Of a DNA stretch of 64,000 nt, positions 18,089-27,771 are shown piece after piece. This DNA comes from Pararhizobium sp. A13 (GTDB lineage Bacteria; Pseudomonadota; Alphaproteobacteria; Rhizobiales; Rhizobiaceae). The translations under genes were made by a program, and so were the position numbers. Below the pieces are notes generated by a model, which was not told the DNA's origin, searched no databases, and saw only the letters and a list, made by a program, of their open reading frames with translations. The stretch is taken from positions 2,739,001-2,803,000 of the forward strand of contig NZ_CP149510.1 in the NCBI RefSeq assembly GCF_040126305.1, read 5' to 3'. Position 1 is the first letter of the stretch, and each line of letters opens with the position of its first letter.

Positions 18089-18715
18089 ATGAACATTCTC
18101 CATATCGACTCCGGTATCCTGGGAGATCATTCCGTATCCCGTCGCCTGACAGCGTCGATCGTCGCTCGCATCAAGGCAGAGCGCCCGGGTGACACCGTTA
18201 CCTACCGCGATCTCGCCGCTGCTCCGCTGGCGCATCTGAACGGTTCGCACCTGATGGCGGCCTCGGCCAATCCGGAAGGCCTCGACGCCTCGCTTGTTTC
18301 CGAGCTTGACGCCGGCCGCGCCTCGCTCAACGAATTCCTTGCTGCCGACGTCGTCGTCATCGGCGCACCGATGTACAATTTCGCCATTCCGAGCCAACTG
18401 AAGACCTGGATCGACCGCATCCTTGTTGCCGGAACCACCTTCCGCTACACCGAAGCCGGTGTCGAAGGTCTGGCAAAGGGCAAGAAGGTGATCGTCGCCT
18501 CGACCCGCGGCGGCCATTATTCGGGTGCTTCGCCGATCAGCGCCATGGACCATCAGGAAACCTACCTGAGCACAGTGTTCGGCTTCATCGGCATCACCGA
18601 TGTCGAGTTTGTTCGCGCCGAGGGGCTCGCCATCAGCCCGGATTCGAAGGAAGCAGCGATCACCGAGGCTGAAAAGGCGATCGCCGACCGCGGTCATTTC
18701 GATATCGCCGCCTGA
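18089..18715 (+). CDS. azoR: FMN-dependent NADH-azoreductase
   Basis: 208 residues, flavodoxin-like fold. MNILHIDSGILGDHSVSR binds FMN phosphate; PMYNFAIPSQLKTWIDRI and STRGGHYSG are the family's flavin-site blocks. It reduces quinones and azo dyes with NADH in a two-electron step, protecting against electrophilic stress. Start ATG at 18089, the only one giving the conserved N-terminus; the frame is open further upstream without support. Divergent from the LysR gene, followed by a terminator. Confidence 0.95.
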   Translation: MNILHIDSGILGDHSVSRRLTASIVARIKAERPGDTVTYRDLAAAPLAHLNGSHLMAASANPEGLDASLVSELDAGRASLNEFLAADVVVIGAPMYNFAIPSQLKTWIDRILVAGTTFRYTEAGVEGLAKGKKVIVASTRGGHYSGASPISAMDHQETYLSTVFGFIGITDVEFVRAEGLAISPDSKEAAITEAEKAIADRGHFDIAA

Positions 18716-18739
18716 TCATCTGCGGGATCGCATAACTTT

Positions 18740-18770
18740 GAAAGCCGGGCACGACGCATGTCCGGCTTTC
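18740..18770 (+). terminator. Terminator after the azoreductase gene
   Basis: GAAAGCCGGGCA pairs with TGTCCGGCTTTC (12 bp, one G-T) around a 7-nt loop, followed by TTATATCTT. It lies 24 nt past the stop. Confidence 0.75.
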
Positions 18771-18915
18771 TTATATCTTGCGCTAGACCCTTCATGGGCT
18801 CACGGATGGACGCGCTTTACCCGCCGCCTTTCGAGGCTGACTGGACAGGCACCGGCGGAGGCGGTAGAGCCCGATCACAGGCTTTGGCCAACGGTATCAT
18901 GATTGGAATCGAAAA

Positions 18916-19128
18916 GTGGACGTCAGGGACAGCAACGGCACGATCCTCGTTGAGGGCGACAACGTCACTCTGATCAAGGATCTGAAGGTCAAGGGCACAT
19001 CGGAGACCCTGAAGCGCGGCACGATGATCAAGGGCATCCACCTGACTGATGATCCGGACGAGGTCGAGTGCCGCCACGCCAAGATCAAGGGCCTGGTGCT
19101 GCGCACCGAATTTCTGAAAAAGGCCTGA
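18916..19128 (+). CDS. PhnA-domain protein lacking the zinc ribbon
   Basis: 70 residues. The sequence VRDSNGTILVEGDNVTLIKDLKVKG...LKRGTMIKGIHL...GLVLRTEFLKKA matches the C-terminal PhnA/YjdM domain (SH3-like). The N-terminal CxxC zinc ribbon of the 110-residue E. coli protein is absent: the frame is closed by a TAG at 18865 and the only start after it is GTG at 18916 (GGA 9 nt upstream). The name comes from the phn operon of E. coli; a role in phosphonate use is not shown. A terminator follows. Confidence 0.8.
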   Translation: MDVRDSNGTILVEGDNVTLIKDLKVKGTSETLKRGTMIKGIHLTDDPDEVECRHAKIKGLVLRTEFLKKA

Positions 19129-19166
19129 GCACCGGCACCGGAGGGTCTTGCCGGCATGCTCTCTTA

Positions 19167-19191
19167 CCCTGCTTGGAGGCAGGGCATTTTT
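19167..19191 (+). terminator. Terminator after the PhnA-domain gene
   Basis: CCCTGC / GCAGGG with a TTGGAG loop, followed by CATTTTTG. It also marks the start of the short region before the next plus-strand gene at 19208. Confidence 0.7.
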
Positions 19192-19207
19192 GTATTAATC
19201 TACGCTT

Positions 19208-19483
19208 ATGAAAAGCGTTCAGACATTTTTGGTGGCGACGCTTGTTTCGGCCTTCGCCGGAACGCTTCCAGGCATGTCGCTTGCATCGCCGCCGGACGCG
19301 CGTTGTACCTGCAGAAATCGCGACGGTTCGAAACTCGAACTCGGCCAGACCGTCTGCATCCGGATCGGTGACGTGGCCTATCTGGCGCGCTGCGAAATGG
19401 AACTCAACGTCACCACATGGCGCAAGCTCCGGGATGGCTGTCCCGAAGCGCGATTGTCGGTCGGCACTAACCTCACCCAATAG
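19208..19483 (+). CDS. Small cysteine-rich secreted protein, unknown
   Basis: 91 residues. A signal peptide (about 1-26, ending SLA) precedes a mature chain of about 65 residues with five cysteines (CTC, then three single ones in VCIRIG, ARCEME and DGCPEA), as expected of a small disulfide-bonded periplasmic protein. I do not recognise the family. The start has no strong Shine-Dalgarno. Convergent with rlmB, whose stop is 6 nt away. Confidence 0.75.
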   Translation: MKSVQTFLVATLVSAFAGTLPGMSLASPPDARCTCRNRDGSKLELGQTVCIRIGDVAYLARCEMELNVTTWRKLRDGCPEARLSVGTNLTQ

Positions 19484-19489
19484 TGCTGG

Positions 19490-20371
19490 TCAGGCCTTTG
19501 CCAGGTAACTGCGCGCAGCATACATGGCGATCGCCGCCGCGTTCGAGACATTGAGCGACTTGATGGCGCCGGGCATATCGAGCCGGGCGAGCGCGTTGAC
19601 GGTCTGGCGGGTCTTCTGCCGCAGCCCCTTGCCCTCGGCGCCGAGAACAAGCGCGATTTTCTCACCGGATAGCGTCTGCTCGAGCGGCGCGGGGCCTTCC
19701 GAATCAAGACCGACGGAAACGAAACCGAGCTTGTGCAGTTCTTCCAGCGCATCGGCCAGATTGGTAATCTGGATATAGGGGATCATTTCCAGCGCGCCGG
19801 AGGCGGACTTGGCCATGACTCCCGATTCCGTCGGGCTATGGCGCATGGTGGTGATCAGCGCACCGGCATTGAAGGCGACGGCGGAGCGCATGATGGCGCC
19901 GACATTGTGCGGGTCGGTGACCTGGTCGAGGACGAGGATCAGCGGGCTGTCCTTCAGCGCCGAAAGGCGGCGAACGGGCAGGGGCTCGGTTTCCAGCATC
20001 GCGCCCTGATGGATGGCATCGGGCCCGAGAATCTTGTCGAGATCCTGCGGTGTGACGATCTCCACCGGAAAGCCGAGCGATTCGACCGGACCGGTTTCCA
20101 GCCGGACAAGCGCGTTCTGCGTCACCGACAGCTTGGTGATCTTGCGTTCAGGATTATCGAGCGCGGCGCGAACGGTGTGGATGCCGTAGAGCAGCACCTG
20201 GTCGGGTGCCAGCTGCGGTGCCTTCCAGTCGGCATTTGATGCTTTCTTGCGGCGATCCTGGACGGGCGTCGGAATTTCGCCGCGCTCGCGCCGGGCGTCG
20301 CGATGGGCGCGGCGGAGAGTGGCGTAATGGGTGTCTTTGGCGCTCTTGTCGCCGGGAATATCTTTGCTCAT
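19490..20371 (-). CDS. rlmB: 23S rRNA (guanosine-2'-O-)-methyltransferase, TrmH/SpoU family
   Basis: 293 residues. N-terminal basic tail (about 1-50), a small substrate-binding domain (LYGIHTVRAAL... onward) and a SPOUT methyltransferase domain with motif 1 DQVTDPHNVGAIMRSA, motif 2 LVLGAEGKGLRQ and motif 3 LNVSNAAAIAMY that form the SAM knot. By similarity it methylates G2251 (E. coli numbering) in the peptidyl-transferase P-loop. RlmB versus another TrmH paralogue rests on the domain layout. Convergent with the preceding small gene. Confidence 0.9.
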   Translation of the reverse strand: MSKDIPGDKSAKDTHYATLRRAHRDARRERGEIPTPVQDRRKKASNADWKAPQLAPDQVLLYGIHTVRAALDNPERKITKLSVTQNALVRLETGPVESLGFPVEIVTPQDLDKILGPDAIHQGAMLETEPLPVRRLSALKDSPLILVLDQVTDPHNVGAIMRSAVAFNAGALITTMRHSPTESGVMAKSASGALEMIPYIQITNLADALEELHKLGFVSVGLDSEGPAPLEQTLSGEKIALVLGAEGKGLRQKTRQTVNALARLDMPGAIKSLNVSNAAAIAMYAARSYLAKA

Positions 20372-20475
20372 GCCTGCCTTATACTGGTGATAGCGGGCAC
20401 GGGGAACCGTTTTTCGCGAAATCGATGGCTCGCAATCTTTATGGCGAATTTCGCAACTTTTTCTGACCGATCGTG

Positions 20476-20504
20476 TTGACAGGATGAAACGGGGCGGTCA
20501 TATA
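20476..20504 (+). promoter_or_regulatory. Strong housekeeping promoter for tRNA-Tyr, tRNA-Gly and tuf1
   Basis: TTGACA (20476-20481), a 17-nt spacer and CATATA (20499-20504), a near-ideal sigma-70 promoter, 84 nt before tRNA-Tyr. No terminator is visible between the two tRNAs and tuf1, so one transcript could carry all three. Confidence 0.75.
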
Positions 20505-20587
20505 CCCGGCGCAGATCGAAGGGGCGTCTTGCTCCGGCAGAGTGCTTCGATCTGAAATGCTTGGTCGCTTGATCCCGACAGAATAAT

Positions 20588-20672
20588 GGAGGGATGCCCG
20601 AGTGGTTAAAGGGGACGGACTGTAAATCCGTTGGCTCAGCCTACGTTGGTTCAAATCCAACTCCCTCCACCA
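20588..20672 (+). tRNA. tRNA-Tyr (anticodon GTA)
   Basis: 85 nt with a long variable arm. Acceptor GGAGGGA / TCCCTCC, discriminator A, encoded CCA; anticodon GTA at 20622-20624 in loop CTGTAAA; T-loop TTCAAATC. In E. coli tRNA-Tyr and tRNA-Gly also precede tufB. Confidence 0.96.
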
Positions 20673-20695
20673 TTCTGTCAGACGGATCTTGACCC

Positions 20696-20769
20696 GCGGG
20701 TATAGCTCAATGGTAGAGCAGCAGCCTTCCAAGCTGAATACGCGGGTTCGATTCCCGCTACCCGCTCCA
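20696..20769 (+). tRNA. tRNA-Gly (anticodon TCC)
   Basis: 74 nt. Acceptor GCGGGTA / TACCCGC, discriminator T, encoded CCA; anticodon loop CTTCCAA gives TCC; T-loop TTCGATTC. The anticodon stem has a terminal G-A mismatch. It follows tRNA-Tyr by 23 nt. Confidence 0.96.
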
Positions 20770-21032
20770 GCAAAATAACCAAACAATCCCGTCGTCTAAA
20801 GTTTTTCTTTAGCAATCGCGCACAAGTCGTTGATTTGCGCTGACTTCCGCCTTTGGCGTCGGCGGCGTTGGAATCGCGCTCGGCAATCCCCACATAGACA
20901 TCAGCAAGAGGCCAAGGTCTTGGAAGGGCGCAAAATAATTAAGTCTTGCGCAATTCTTCCGAAACCCTTAAACGCCTCCCCAAACCGGCGCCGCCGGACG
21001 ATCCATTCTCATTGATCACAGGAAACGTACCC

Positions 21033-22208
<1,176 letters not shown>

Positions 22209-22233
22209 TCGCTTAAGATTGCCGGAATTCTGG

Positions 22234-22265
22234 AAGGCCCCGCTGGAAACAGTGGGGCCTTTTTG
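22234..22265 (+). terminator. Terminator of tuf1
   Basis: AAGGCCCCGCT / AGTGGGGCCTT with a GGAAAC loop (one G-T), followed by TTTTG, 26 nt after the tuf1 stop. Confidence 0.9.
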
Positions 22266-22390
22266 CGTTATCTTCTTGCCTGCATGAAACTGCAAGGCGT
22301 CGCGTGATGTTTGCAACGTGCTTTCGTGTATTCAGCGGCACGGGACTTTGGCGCCCTGCAACCTCGCACTTTCCTCGCAGTATTGCGGGG

Positions 22391-23197
22391 TCAGTGGCCG
22401 AATCTTTTGAAGCGCTTGAAGAAGCCGCGGATGCGGCGCTCGAGCTTCGTCTTCGACCAGAGCTTGGCGACTTGCCGTTCAATCCCGGTGAAGCGGTTGG
22501 CAAGCACATTGTTGGCAACGAGCGCGATCGTCGCTTCGCTGAATTCGGGAAACCGGCTGTGGATGCGGGCGAGGCAACCGGCCGGTTCGCTGAGTTTTTC
22601 CTCAAAACGCCGGATGCGACCCTTCTTGACGAAAAGCTGCAGCATGATCTGCTCGAACGTCCAGTCATGTTCGGTGTACATGCTGAACTGCAGGCCGGCA
22701 ACGCCCGTGAAGCCGCAAAGGCAGACATTGGCATGCGGCATCTTCTCGGCAAGCCAGACGGCAATGGCAAAGCCCGTGGTCGGCATCCGTTCCACCGGGT
22801 AGAGCGGGCCGAACGTGTAGTCGAAATCGAGCGTATGCGGCACCAGGTCGCTTTTGCGCGGCGACGTCACTCCAGCCCCTCCATCCGCAACCCCACGATC
22901 GGCGATCACGCCAATTTCAGCCTTCAGGCTACGCGTAAAAAGACTGTAGGCCGTGTCGAAATGCTTCTGCGACTTCAGGAAGCGCGTACCGCCGGCGACG
23001 AGACGATGACAGAGTACGGCGTCCTTGTCGAAAGGGCGGGAGAGGACTTTGGCGCAACCCGTGAAGAAGACGTAAAGTGTTTTCTCCGGCAACGTGCTCG
23101 TGATTACGTCGATATCGACGCTTTCGCTGTTGGCGATCAACGCCACCATTTCATAGCCTGAGAGAAGTGCTTCGAAATCTTCGGCTTGCATCGACAT
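22391..23197 (-). CDS. Glycosyltransferase family 29-like protein
   Basis: 268 residues from ATG 23197. Resembles the bacterial GT29 (sialyltransferase-fold) family: an N-terminal Rossmann-like start (MVALIANSE), then P139-T-T-G142 plus CGFTG (161-165) in place of sialylmotif S, and H177-x4-E182 (EHDWTFEQ) as in motif VS. The C-terminal 80 residues are basic (KTKLERRIRGFFKRFKRF). It could act in surface polysaccharide synthesis. Sugar and acceptor are unknown, and assignment rests on a few short motifs. The frame is open upstream, so the start may be earlier. Divergent from the epimerase gene. Confidence 0.65.
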   Translation of the reverse strand: MSMQAEDFEALLSGYEMVALIANSESVDIDVITSTLPEKTLYVFFTGCAKVLSRPFDKDAVLCHRLVAGGTRFLKSQKHFDTAYSLFTRSLKAEIGVIADRGVADGGAGVTSPRKSDLVPHTLDFDYTFGPLYPVERMPTTGFAIAVWLAEKMPHANVCLCGFTGVAGLQFSMYTEHDWTFEQIMLQLFVKKGRIRRFEEKLSEPAGCLARIHSRFPEFSEATIALVANNVLANRFTGIERQVAKLWSKTKLERRIRGFFKRFKRFGH

Positions 23198-23371
23198 GTT
23201 TTCGTGGCCGTCCGGACTGTTATACCTTGTGCAATACGACATAGATGACGCCGCGCCTTCCGTCATCCCTTGCCGCGCAGAAATAACATTGCGGCTGCGG
23301 AACGGACAGGGCATATCGGTTTTGACGAGGAAAGCCGCCTGTTTGGGTGGCCAGCAAGCGGAGGATGTCCC

Positions 23372-24265
23372 ATGAACAAGCGGATTCTGTTCACCGGCGG
23401 TGCGGGCAAGGCGGGGCGGCATGCCGTGCCATATCTGGTCGAGGCCGGCTATGAGGTTCACAATGTCGATCTCGTGCCGCTCGATAGCCCCGGTGTCACC
23501 AACCTCATCGCCGACATCACTGACAGCGGTCAGATGTTCAACGTCATGTCGATGCACCGGGACTTTCCGGATCTTGAACACGGGCAGGGGCCGCAGCCGT
23601 TTGACGCCGTTGTTCATTTCGCCGCCGTACCGCGCATCCTGATCAAGCCGGACAACGAGACCTTCCGCATCAACACGATGGGCACCTACAATGTCATCGA
23701 GGCGGCGGTGAAGTTCGGCATCCGCAAGATCATCGTCGCGTCAAGCGAAACCACCTATGGCGTCTGCTTTGCCGAAGGCCACCGCGACTTCCATCAGTTT
23801 CCGCTGGAAGAGGACTACGACGTCAATCCGATGGACAGCTACGGCCTGTCGAAGGTGGTCAACGAGAAGACGGCGCGCGCCTTTGCCGAGCGTTCCGGCT
23901 TCGATATCTATGCGCTGCGCATCGGCAATGTGATCGAGCCGCATGAATATGAGCGATTCCCGGCCTATTTCGCCAATCCGGAGATCCGCAAGCGCATCGC
24001 CTGGAGCTATATCGACGCGCGCGATCTCGGCCAGATCGTCAAGCTCTGCATCGAGAAGGACGGTCTTGGCTTCGAGGTCTTCAACGCGGCGAACGACACG
24101 GTCTCGGCCGATACGCCGTCGCGCGAGCTTGCAGCCCGCTATTTCCCCAACGTACCGTTCACGCGGGAGATCGGCGAATTCGAGGGGCTCTTGTCGAACC
24201 GGAAGATTCGCGAGGTGCTCGGGTTCAAGGAAGAGCATGACTGGCGGAAATATGTCAGCAGGTGA
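23372..24265 (+). CDS. NAD-dependent epimerase/dehydratase (extended SDR)
   Basis: 297 residues. Rossmann NAD-binding TGGAGKAG (8-15), serine in VASSETTYG (124-125) and catalytic Y157-x3-K161 (SYGLSKVV), all typical of UDP-sugar epimerase/dehydratases such as GalE. Substrate unknown; a nucleotide-sugar is likely. GGAGGA lies 8 nt before ATG 23372. Its divergent neighbour looks like a glycosyltransferase, so the two may act on the same glycan. Confidence 0.88.
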   Translation: MNKRILFTGGAGKAGRHAVPYLVEAGYEVHNVDLVPLDSPGVTNLIADITDSGQMFNVMSMHRDFPDLEHGQGPQPFDAVVHFAAVPRILIKPDNETFRINTMGTYNVIEAAVKFGIRKIIVASSETTYGVCFAEGHRDFHQFPLEEDYDVNPMDSYGLSKVVNEKTARAFAERSGFDIYALRIGNVIEPHEYERFPAYFANPEIRKRIAWSYIDARDLGQIVKLCIEKDGLGFEVFNAANDTVSADTPSRELAARYFPNVPFTREIGEFEGLLSNRKIREVLGFKEEHDWRKYVSR

Positions 24266-24338
24266 GCGAGGCTCATTTGCTCGGTAAAAAAGAAAGCCGG
24301 ATATCACCGAATTCTTTCTCTTTTTCCGGTAAAGACGC

Positions 24339-24367
24339 TTGTCATCGCCGGGCAAACTGAATAATAA
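24339..24367 (+). promoter_or_regulatory. Promoter for tRNA-Trp
   Basis: TTGTCA (24339-24344), a 17-nt spacer and TAATAA (24362-24367), about 50 nt before the tRNA. It may also feed secE-nusG if the hairpin after the tRNA is leaky. Confidence 0.6.
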
Positions 24368-24418
24368 GCCGCAGACTTACCGCGGCACACAGCCTTTAAG
24401 GCATCGGCGCTGCGGTCT

Positions 24419-24494
<76 letters not shown>

Positions 24495-24525
24495 TTCGGA
24501 CCAGCGCAACATATGCAGCGGCGGC

Positions 24526-24557
24526 ATGGCAGCACATACAGATGGCAGCACATACAG
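24526..24557 (+). repeat. Perfect 16-bp tandem duplication
   Basis: ATGGCAGCACATACAG occurs twice without a gap (24526-24541 and 24542-24557), 31 nt after tRNA-Trp and directly before a terminator-like hairpin. Looks like a small replication-slippage duplication. Confidence 0.85.
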
Positions 24558-24578
24558 GAAAAGGGCTTGCCTTTTTCC
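24557..24578 (+). terminator. Terminator candidate after tRNA-Trp
   Basis: GGAAAAGG / CCTTTTTCC with a GCTTG loop and one bulged T. The T-run is inside the stem, so efficiency is uncertain. Confidence 0.5.
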
Positions 24579-24707
24579 GGCTAATTTCGCAAAAAGACCG
24601 TTGACCTCTTGTGATTTATAGAATCGGTCTTTATGTAGGGTTCAAACAGACACGCGGCGCGTGGGGCTGATCGTCAGCTTTACGGGCCGTTAAGGCGTGA
24701 GCATTCA

Positions 24708-24908
24708 ATGGCATCCAAAACAAATCCATTTACGTTTCTGCAGCAAGTGCGCTCCGAGACGTCGAAAGTGACATGGCCTTCCCGGCGCGAGACGACGATC
24801 TCGACGCTGATGGTGTTCGTCATGGTCTTCTTTGCGGCACTCTTCTTTTTTGCTGCGGACCAACTGATGGGCTGGCTGATCGGCCTCGTCCTGAATGCTG
24901 GTATCTGA
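24708..24908 (+). CDS. secE: Preprotein translocase subunit SecE
   Basis: 66 residues, the short single-span form. An amphipathic start with [16 protein letters not shown], the family signature, precedes one membrane helix (about 33-60). It clamps SecY (encoded at 52927) in the translocon. Upstream is an 8-bp inverted repeat AAAGACCG / CGGTCTTT (24593-24632) in the leader. Followed 16 nt later by nusG. Confidence 0.96.
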   Translation: MASKTNPFTFLQQVRSETSKVTWPSRRETTISTLMVFVMVFFAALFFFAADQLMGWLIGLVLNAGI

Positions 24909-24924
24909 ACGGGTGGGGATGAAT

Positions 24925-25455
24925 ATGGCAGCGCGTTGGTACATCGTTCACGCCTACTCGAATTTCGAGAAGAAGGTTGCGGAATCGATCGAGGAGAAGG
25001 CCAAGCAGAAGGGTCTCAGCCATCTGTTTGAAAAGATTCTCGTCCCGACCGAAAAGGTCGTTGAGGTTCGTCGTGGCCGCAAGGTCGATGCCGAGCGCAA
25101 GTTTTTTCCCGGCTACGTGCTCGTGCGTGCCAATCTGACGGATGAGGCCTATCACCTCATCAAGAATACGCCGAAGGTGACCGGCTTCCTCGGATCCGAC
25201 AACAAGCCGGTTCCGATTCCGGATTTCGAGGCCGAGCGCATTCTCGGTCAGGTTCAGGACGGTGTCGATCGTCCGAAGCCTTCGATCTCGTTCGAGATCG
25301 GTGAGCAGGTTCGCGTCTCCGACGGTCCGTTTGCCTCGTTCAACGGCATCGTGCAGGACGTGGACGAAGAGCGTTCGCGCCTCAAGGTCGAGGTTTCGAT
25401 CTTTGGCCGTGCGACGCCGGTAGACCTTGAATACGCTCAGGTCGAGAAAGTCTGA
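24925..25455 (+). CDS. nusG: Transcription termination/antitermination factor NusG
   Basis: 176 residues. N-terminal NGN domain ([28 protein letters not shown]) binds RNA polymerase; C-terminal KOW domain ([21 protein letters not shown]) binds S10 or Rho. Start ATG 24925 has GGGTGGGG six bases upstream; ATG 24919 is too close to it. Cotranscribed with secE. Confidence 0.97.
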   Translation: MAARWYIVHAYSNFEKKVAESIEEKAKQKGLSHLFEKILVPTEKVVEVRRGRKVDAERKFFPGYVLVRANLTDEAYHLIKNTPKVTGFLGSDNKPVPIPDFEAERILGQVQDGVDRPKPSISFEIGEQVRVSDGPFASFNGIVQDVDEERSRLKVEVSIFGRATPVDLEYAQVEKV

Positions 25456-25464
25456 TTTCTGATT

Positions 25465-25501
25465 GCCGCAGCGCTGGGATAACCGGCTGCGCGGCATTCT
25501 T
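25465..25501 (+). terminator. Hairpin after nusG, possible attenuator
   Basis: TGCCGCAGC pairs with GCTGCGCGGCA (two extra bases bulged), followed by TTCTTTTGTTTTCC. A second hairpin, CCGGATA / TATCCGG with a TTCG loop, lies just after (from about 25509). Either may separate nusG from the L11 operon, whose leader is the expected L1 binding region. Confidence 0.4.
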
Positions 25502-25723
25502 TTGTTTTCCGGATATTCGTATCCGGTAAAGGCGGGGTGACCCGCAATCCGCGTGGAAGGAAACCGGTCTTAGCCGGACCGGCGCTCCGCACCACGCAAC
25601 CGCAGCCGCCACTCCCTTTGACGAGGGATGGCATGAAGGGCCGGGAAACCGGTCGGAACGTTTCCTGGTCCAGTTCGTCATCTGACGGGCGGTGAGGCAG
25701 GAAAAACCAAAAGGCAGAGAGAA

Positions 25724-26155
25724 ATGGCTAAGAAAGTTGCAGGCCAGCTCAAGCTTCAGGTCAAGGCAGGATCGGCAAACCCGTCCCCGCCGATCGGCCC
25801 GGCGCTTGGTCAGCGTGGCATTAACATCATGGAATTCTGCAAGTCGTTCAACGCGGCTACGCAGGAAATGGAAAAGGGCATGCCGATCCCGGTCGTCATC
25901 ACCTACTACCAGGACAAGTCCTTCACCTTCGTCATGAAGCAGCCGCCGGTCAGCTACTTCCTGAAGAAGGAAGCAAAGATCCAGTCCGGCTCGAAGACGC
26001 CGGGCAAGGGTGCGACCGCAGGCAAGCTCACCAAGGCTCAGATCAAGTCGATCGCCGAAGCCAAGATGAAGGACCTGAACGCAGCCGATATCGAAGGCGC
26101 AATGACCATGATCGAGGGCTCGGCCCGCGCCATGGGTCTGGAAGTGGTGGGCTAA
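25724..26155 (+). CDS. rplK: 50S ribosomal protein L11
   Basis: 143 residues. [39 protein letters not shown] is the L11 N-terminus that touches the GTPase-associated centre. The C-terminal domain (about 75 on) binds 23S rRNA. First gene of the L11-L1 pair; rplA starts 4 nt after its stop. Confidence 0.98.
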   Translation: MAKKVAGQLKLQVKAGSANPSPPIGPALGQRGINIMEFCKSFNAATQEMEKGMPIPVVITYYQDKSFTFVMKQPPVSYFLKKEAKIQSGSKTPGKGATAGKLTKAQIKSIAEAKMKDLNAADIEGAMTMIEGSARAMGLEVVG

Positions 26156-26159
26156 GATC

Positions 26160-26858
26160 ATGGCAAAGCTTGCAAAGCGCGTACAGAAGACCCGCGAAGG
26201 CATCGACCCGACAAAGCTCGTGGCCCTGCCGGAAGCAATTTCCCTGGTGAAGGCCCGTGCCATCGCCAAGTTCGACGAAACCATCGAAGTTGCGATGAAC
26301 CTCGGTGTCGATCCGCGTCACGCCGACCAGATGGTCCGTGGCGTCGTCAACCTGCCGAACGGCACCGGCCGTGACGTTCGCGTCGCCGTTTTCGCCCGTG
26401 GCGCCAAGGCTGATGAAGCCAAGGCTGCTGGCGCTGATGTCGTTGGCGCAGAAGACCTTGTCGAAATCGTTCAGGGCGGCAAGATCGACTTCGATCGCTG
26501 CATCGCGACCCCGGACATGATGCCGCTCGTTGGCCGTCTCGGTAAGGTACTCGGCCCGCGCGGCATGATGCCGAACCCGAAGGTCGGAACGGTTACGATG
26601 GACGTCGCCGGTGCTGTCAAGGCATCGAAGGGCGGCGCAGTCGAGTTCCGCGTCGAAAAGGCCGGTATCGTTCATGCCGGTATCGGCAAGGCTTCCTTCA
26701 CCGCTTCCGCCATTGAAGAAAACATCCGTGCGTTTGCGGATGCGGTCATCAAGGCAAAGCCGGCAGGTGCCAAGGGCAACTACGTCAAGCGCGTGGCGAT
26801 TTCCTCGACCATGGGCCCGGGCGTCAAGGTTGATCCTTCGTCGGTCACCGCCGCTTAG
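26160..26858 (+). CDS. rplA: 50S ribosomal protein L1
   Basis: 232 residues. Binds the 23S rRNA L1 stalk and, in other bacteria, represses its own operon through the L11 leader. Signature [16 protein letters not shown] near residue 137 and [17 protein letters not shown] after it. Directly follows rplK. Confidence 0.98.
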   Translation: MAKLAKRVQKTREGIDPTKLVALPEAISLVKARAIAKFDETIEVAMNLGVDPRHADQMVRGVVNLPNGTGRDVRVAVFARGAKADEAKAAGADVVGAEDLVEIVQGGKIDFDRCIATPDMMPLVGRLGKVLGPRGMMPNPKVGTVTMDVAGAVKASKGGAVEFRVEKAGIVHAGIGKASFTASAIEENIRAFADAVIKAKPAGAKGNYVKRVAISSTMGPGVKVDPSSVTAA

Positions 26859-27191
26859 TGATTTATCCGGACTTCGGTCCGGTCACAGATTTCCGGCCCT
26901 TCGGGGCCGGGAATTCCGGGATCAAACCCGGAACTCCTGTCCGAGATTGCAGGTGGTTATCCCTTAATCACTTCAGCCTGCATGAGACGGGTGAGTCCCG
27001 AATTTCATTTGACGCGCTTTAAGCGTGGGAATTCGGTTCGAACCTCGGCTTGCCTTGTGCCGGACCCGCTTAAAACGGGAACGCGCAGGGGACAGGATCC
27101 TCGAGCGTCGCTTGGGATCAACTCTGATCCCATGTGGCAAAGGCAAACCGACTGGGCTGTGTTTTGCGGTCCAGTCAACTGGAGATAGGCA
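26859..27191 (+). other. rplJ leader (L10 leader) with hairpin series
   Basis: 333 bases without a gene. Three hairpins in tandem: CCGGAC / GTCCGG with TTCG loop (26867-26882), CCGGCCC / GGGCCGG with TTCG loop (26893-26910) and TTCCGGG / CCCGGAA with ATCAAA loop (26914-26933). Later bases (about 27000-27180) contain more inverted segments near GCTTTAAGC and GCTTAAAAC. In other bacteria L10 complexed with L7/L12 binds this leader to repress rplJL; no T-run follows the three hairpins, so they are structural rather than terminators. Confidence 0.65.
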
Positions 27192-27713
27192 GTGGAAAGA
27201 GCGGAAAAACGCGAATTCGTCACGGAGCTGAACGAGTCCTTCAAGGGCGCCGGTTCGGTTGTCGTGGCCCACTATGCTGGTGTCACAGTCGCACAGATGA
27301 ACGACTTCCGTTCGAAGATGCGCGCTGCTGGCGGCACCGTCAAAGTCGCGAAGAACCGCCTGGCCAAGATCGCCCTTCAGGGTACGGAAGCCGAAGGGAT
27401 GTCCAATCTCTTCAAGGGTCAGACGCTGGTTGCATTCAGCGCCGACCCGATCACGGCTCCAAAGGTTGTCATGGATTTCGCCAAGACCAACGACAAGATC
27501 GTTGTTCTGGGCGGCGCCATGGGAGCAACGACGCTCAATGCGGATGCAGTCAAGTCGCTTGCGACCCTGCCTTCGCTGGATGAACTGCGTGCAAAGCTGC
27601 TGGGCATGATCCAGACCCCGGCTACCCGCATCGCAGGCGTTGTTGCAGCACCGGCAAGCCAGCTTGCCCGCGTGTTCGCGGCCTACGCCAAGAAGGACGA
27701 AGAAGCCGCATAA
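27192..27713 (+). CDS. rplJ: 50S ribosomal protein L10
   Basis: 173 residues. Base of the L7/L12 stalk; [33 protein letters not shown] is the rRNA-binding N-terminus, the C-terminal helix holds L7/L12 dimers. Starts with GTG at 27192, with GGAGATAGGC immediately upstream. Expected to be autoregulated via its leader. Confidence 0.97.
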   Translation: MERAEKREFVTELNESFKGAGSVVVAHYAGVTVAQMNDFRSKMRAAGGTVKVAKNRLAKIALQGTEAEGMSNLFKGQTLVAFSADPITAPKVVMDFAKTNDKIVVLGGAMGATTLNADAVKSLATLPSLDELRAKLLGMIQTPATRIAGVVAAPASQLARVFAAYAKKDEEAA

Positions 27714-27771
27714 GGCGGTTTTTCGTTGTTTATATCTAACCAAGTTCGAACCGAACAAAAGGAACTAAAAA

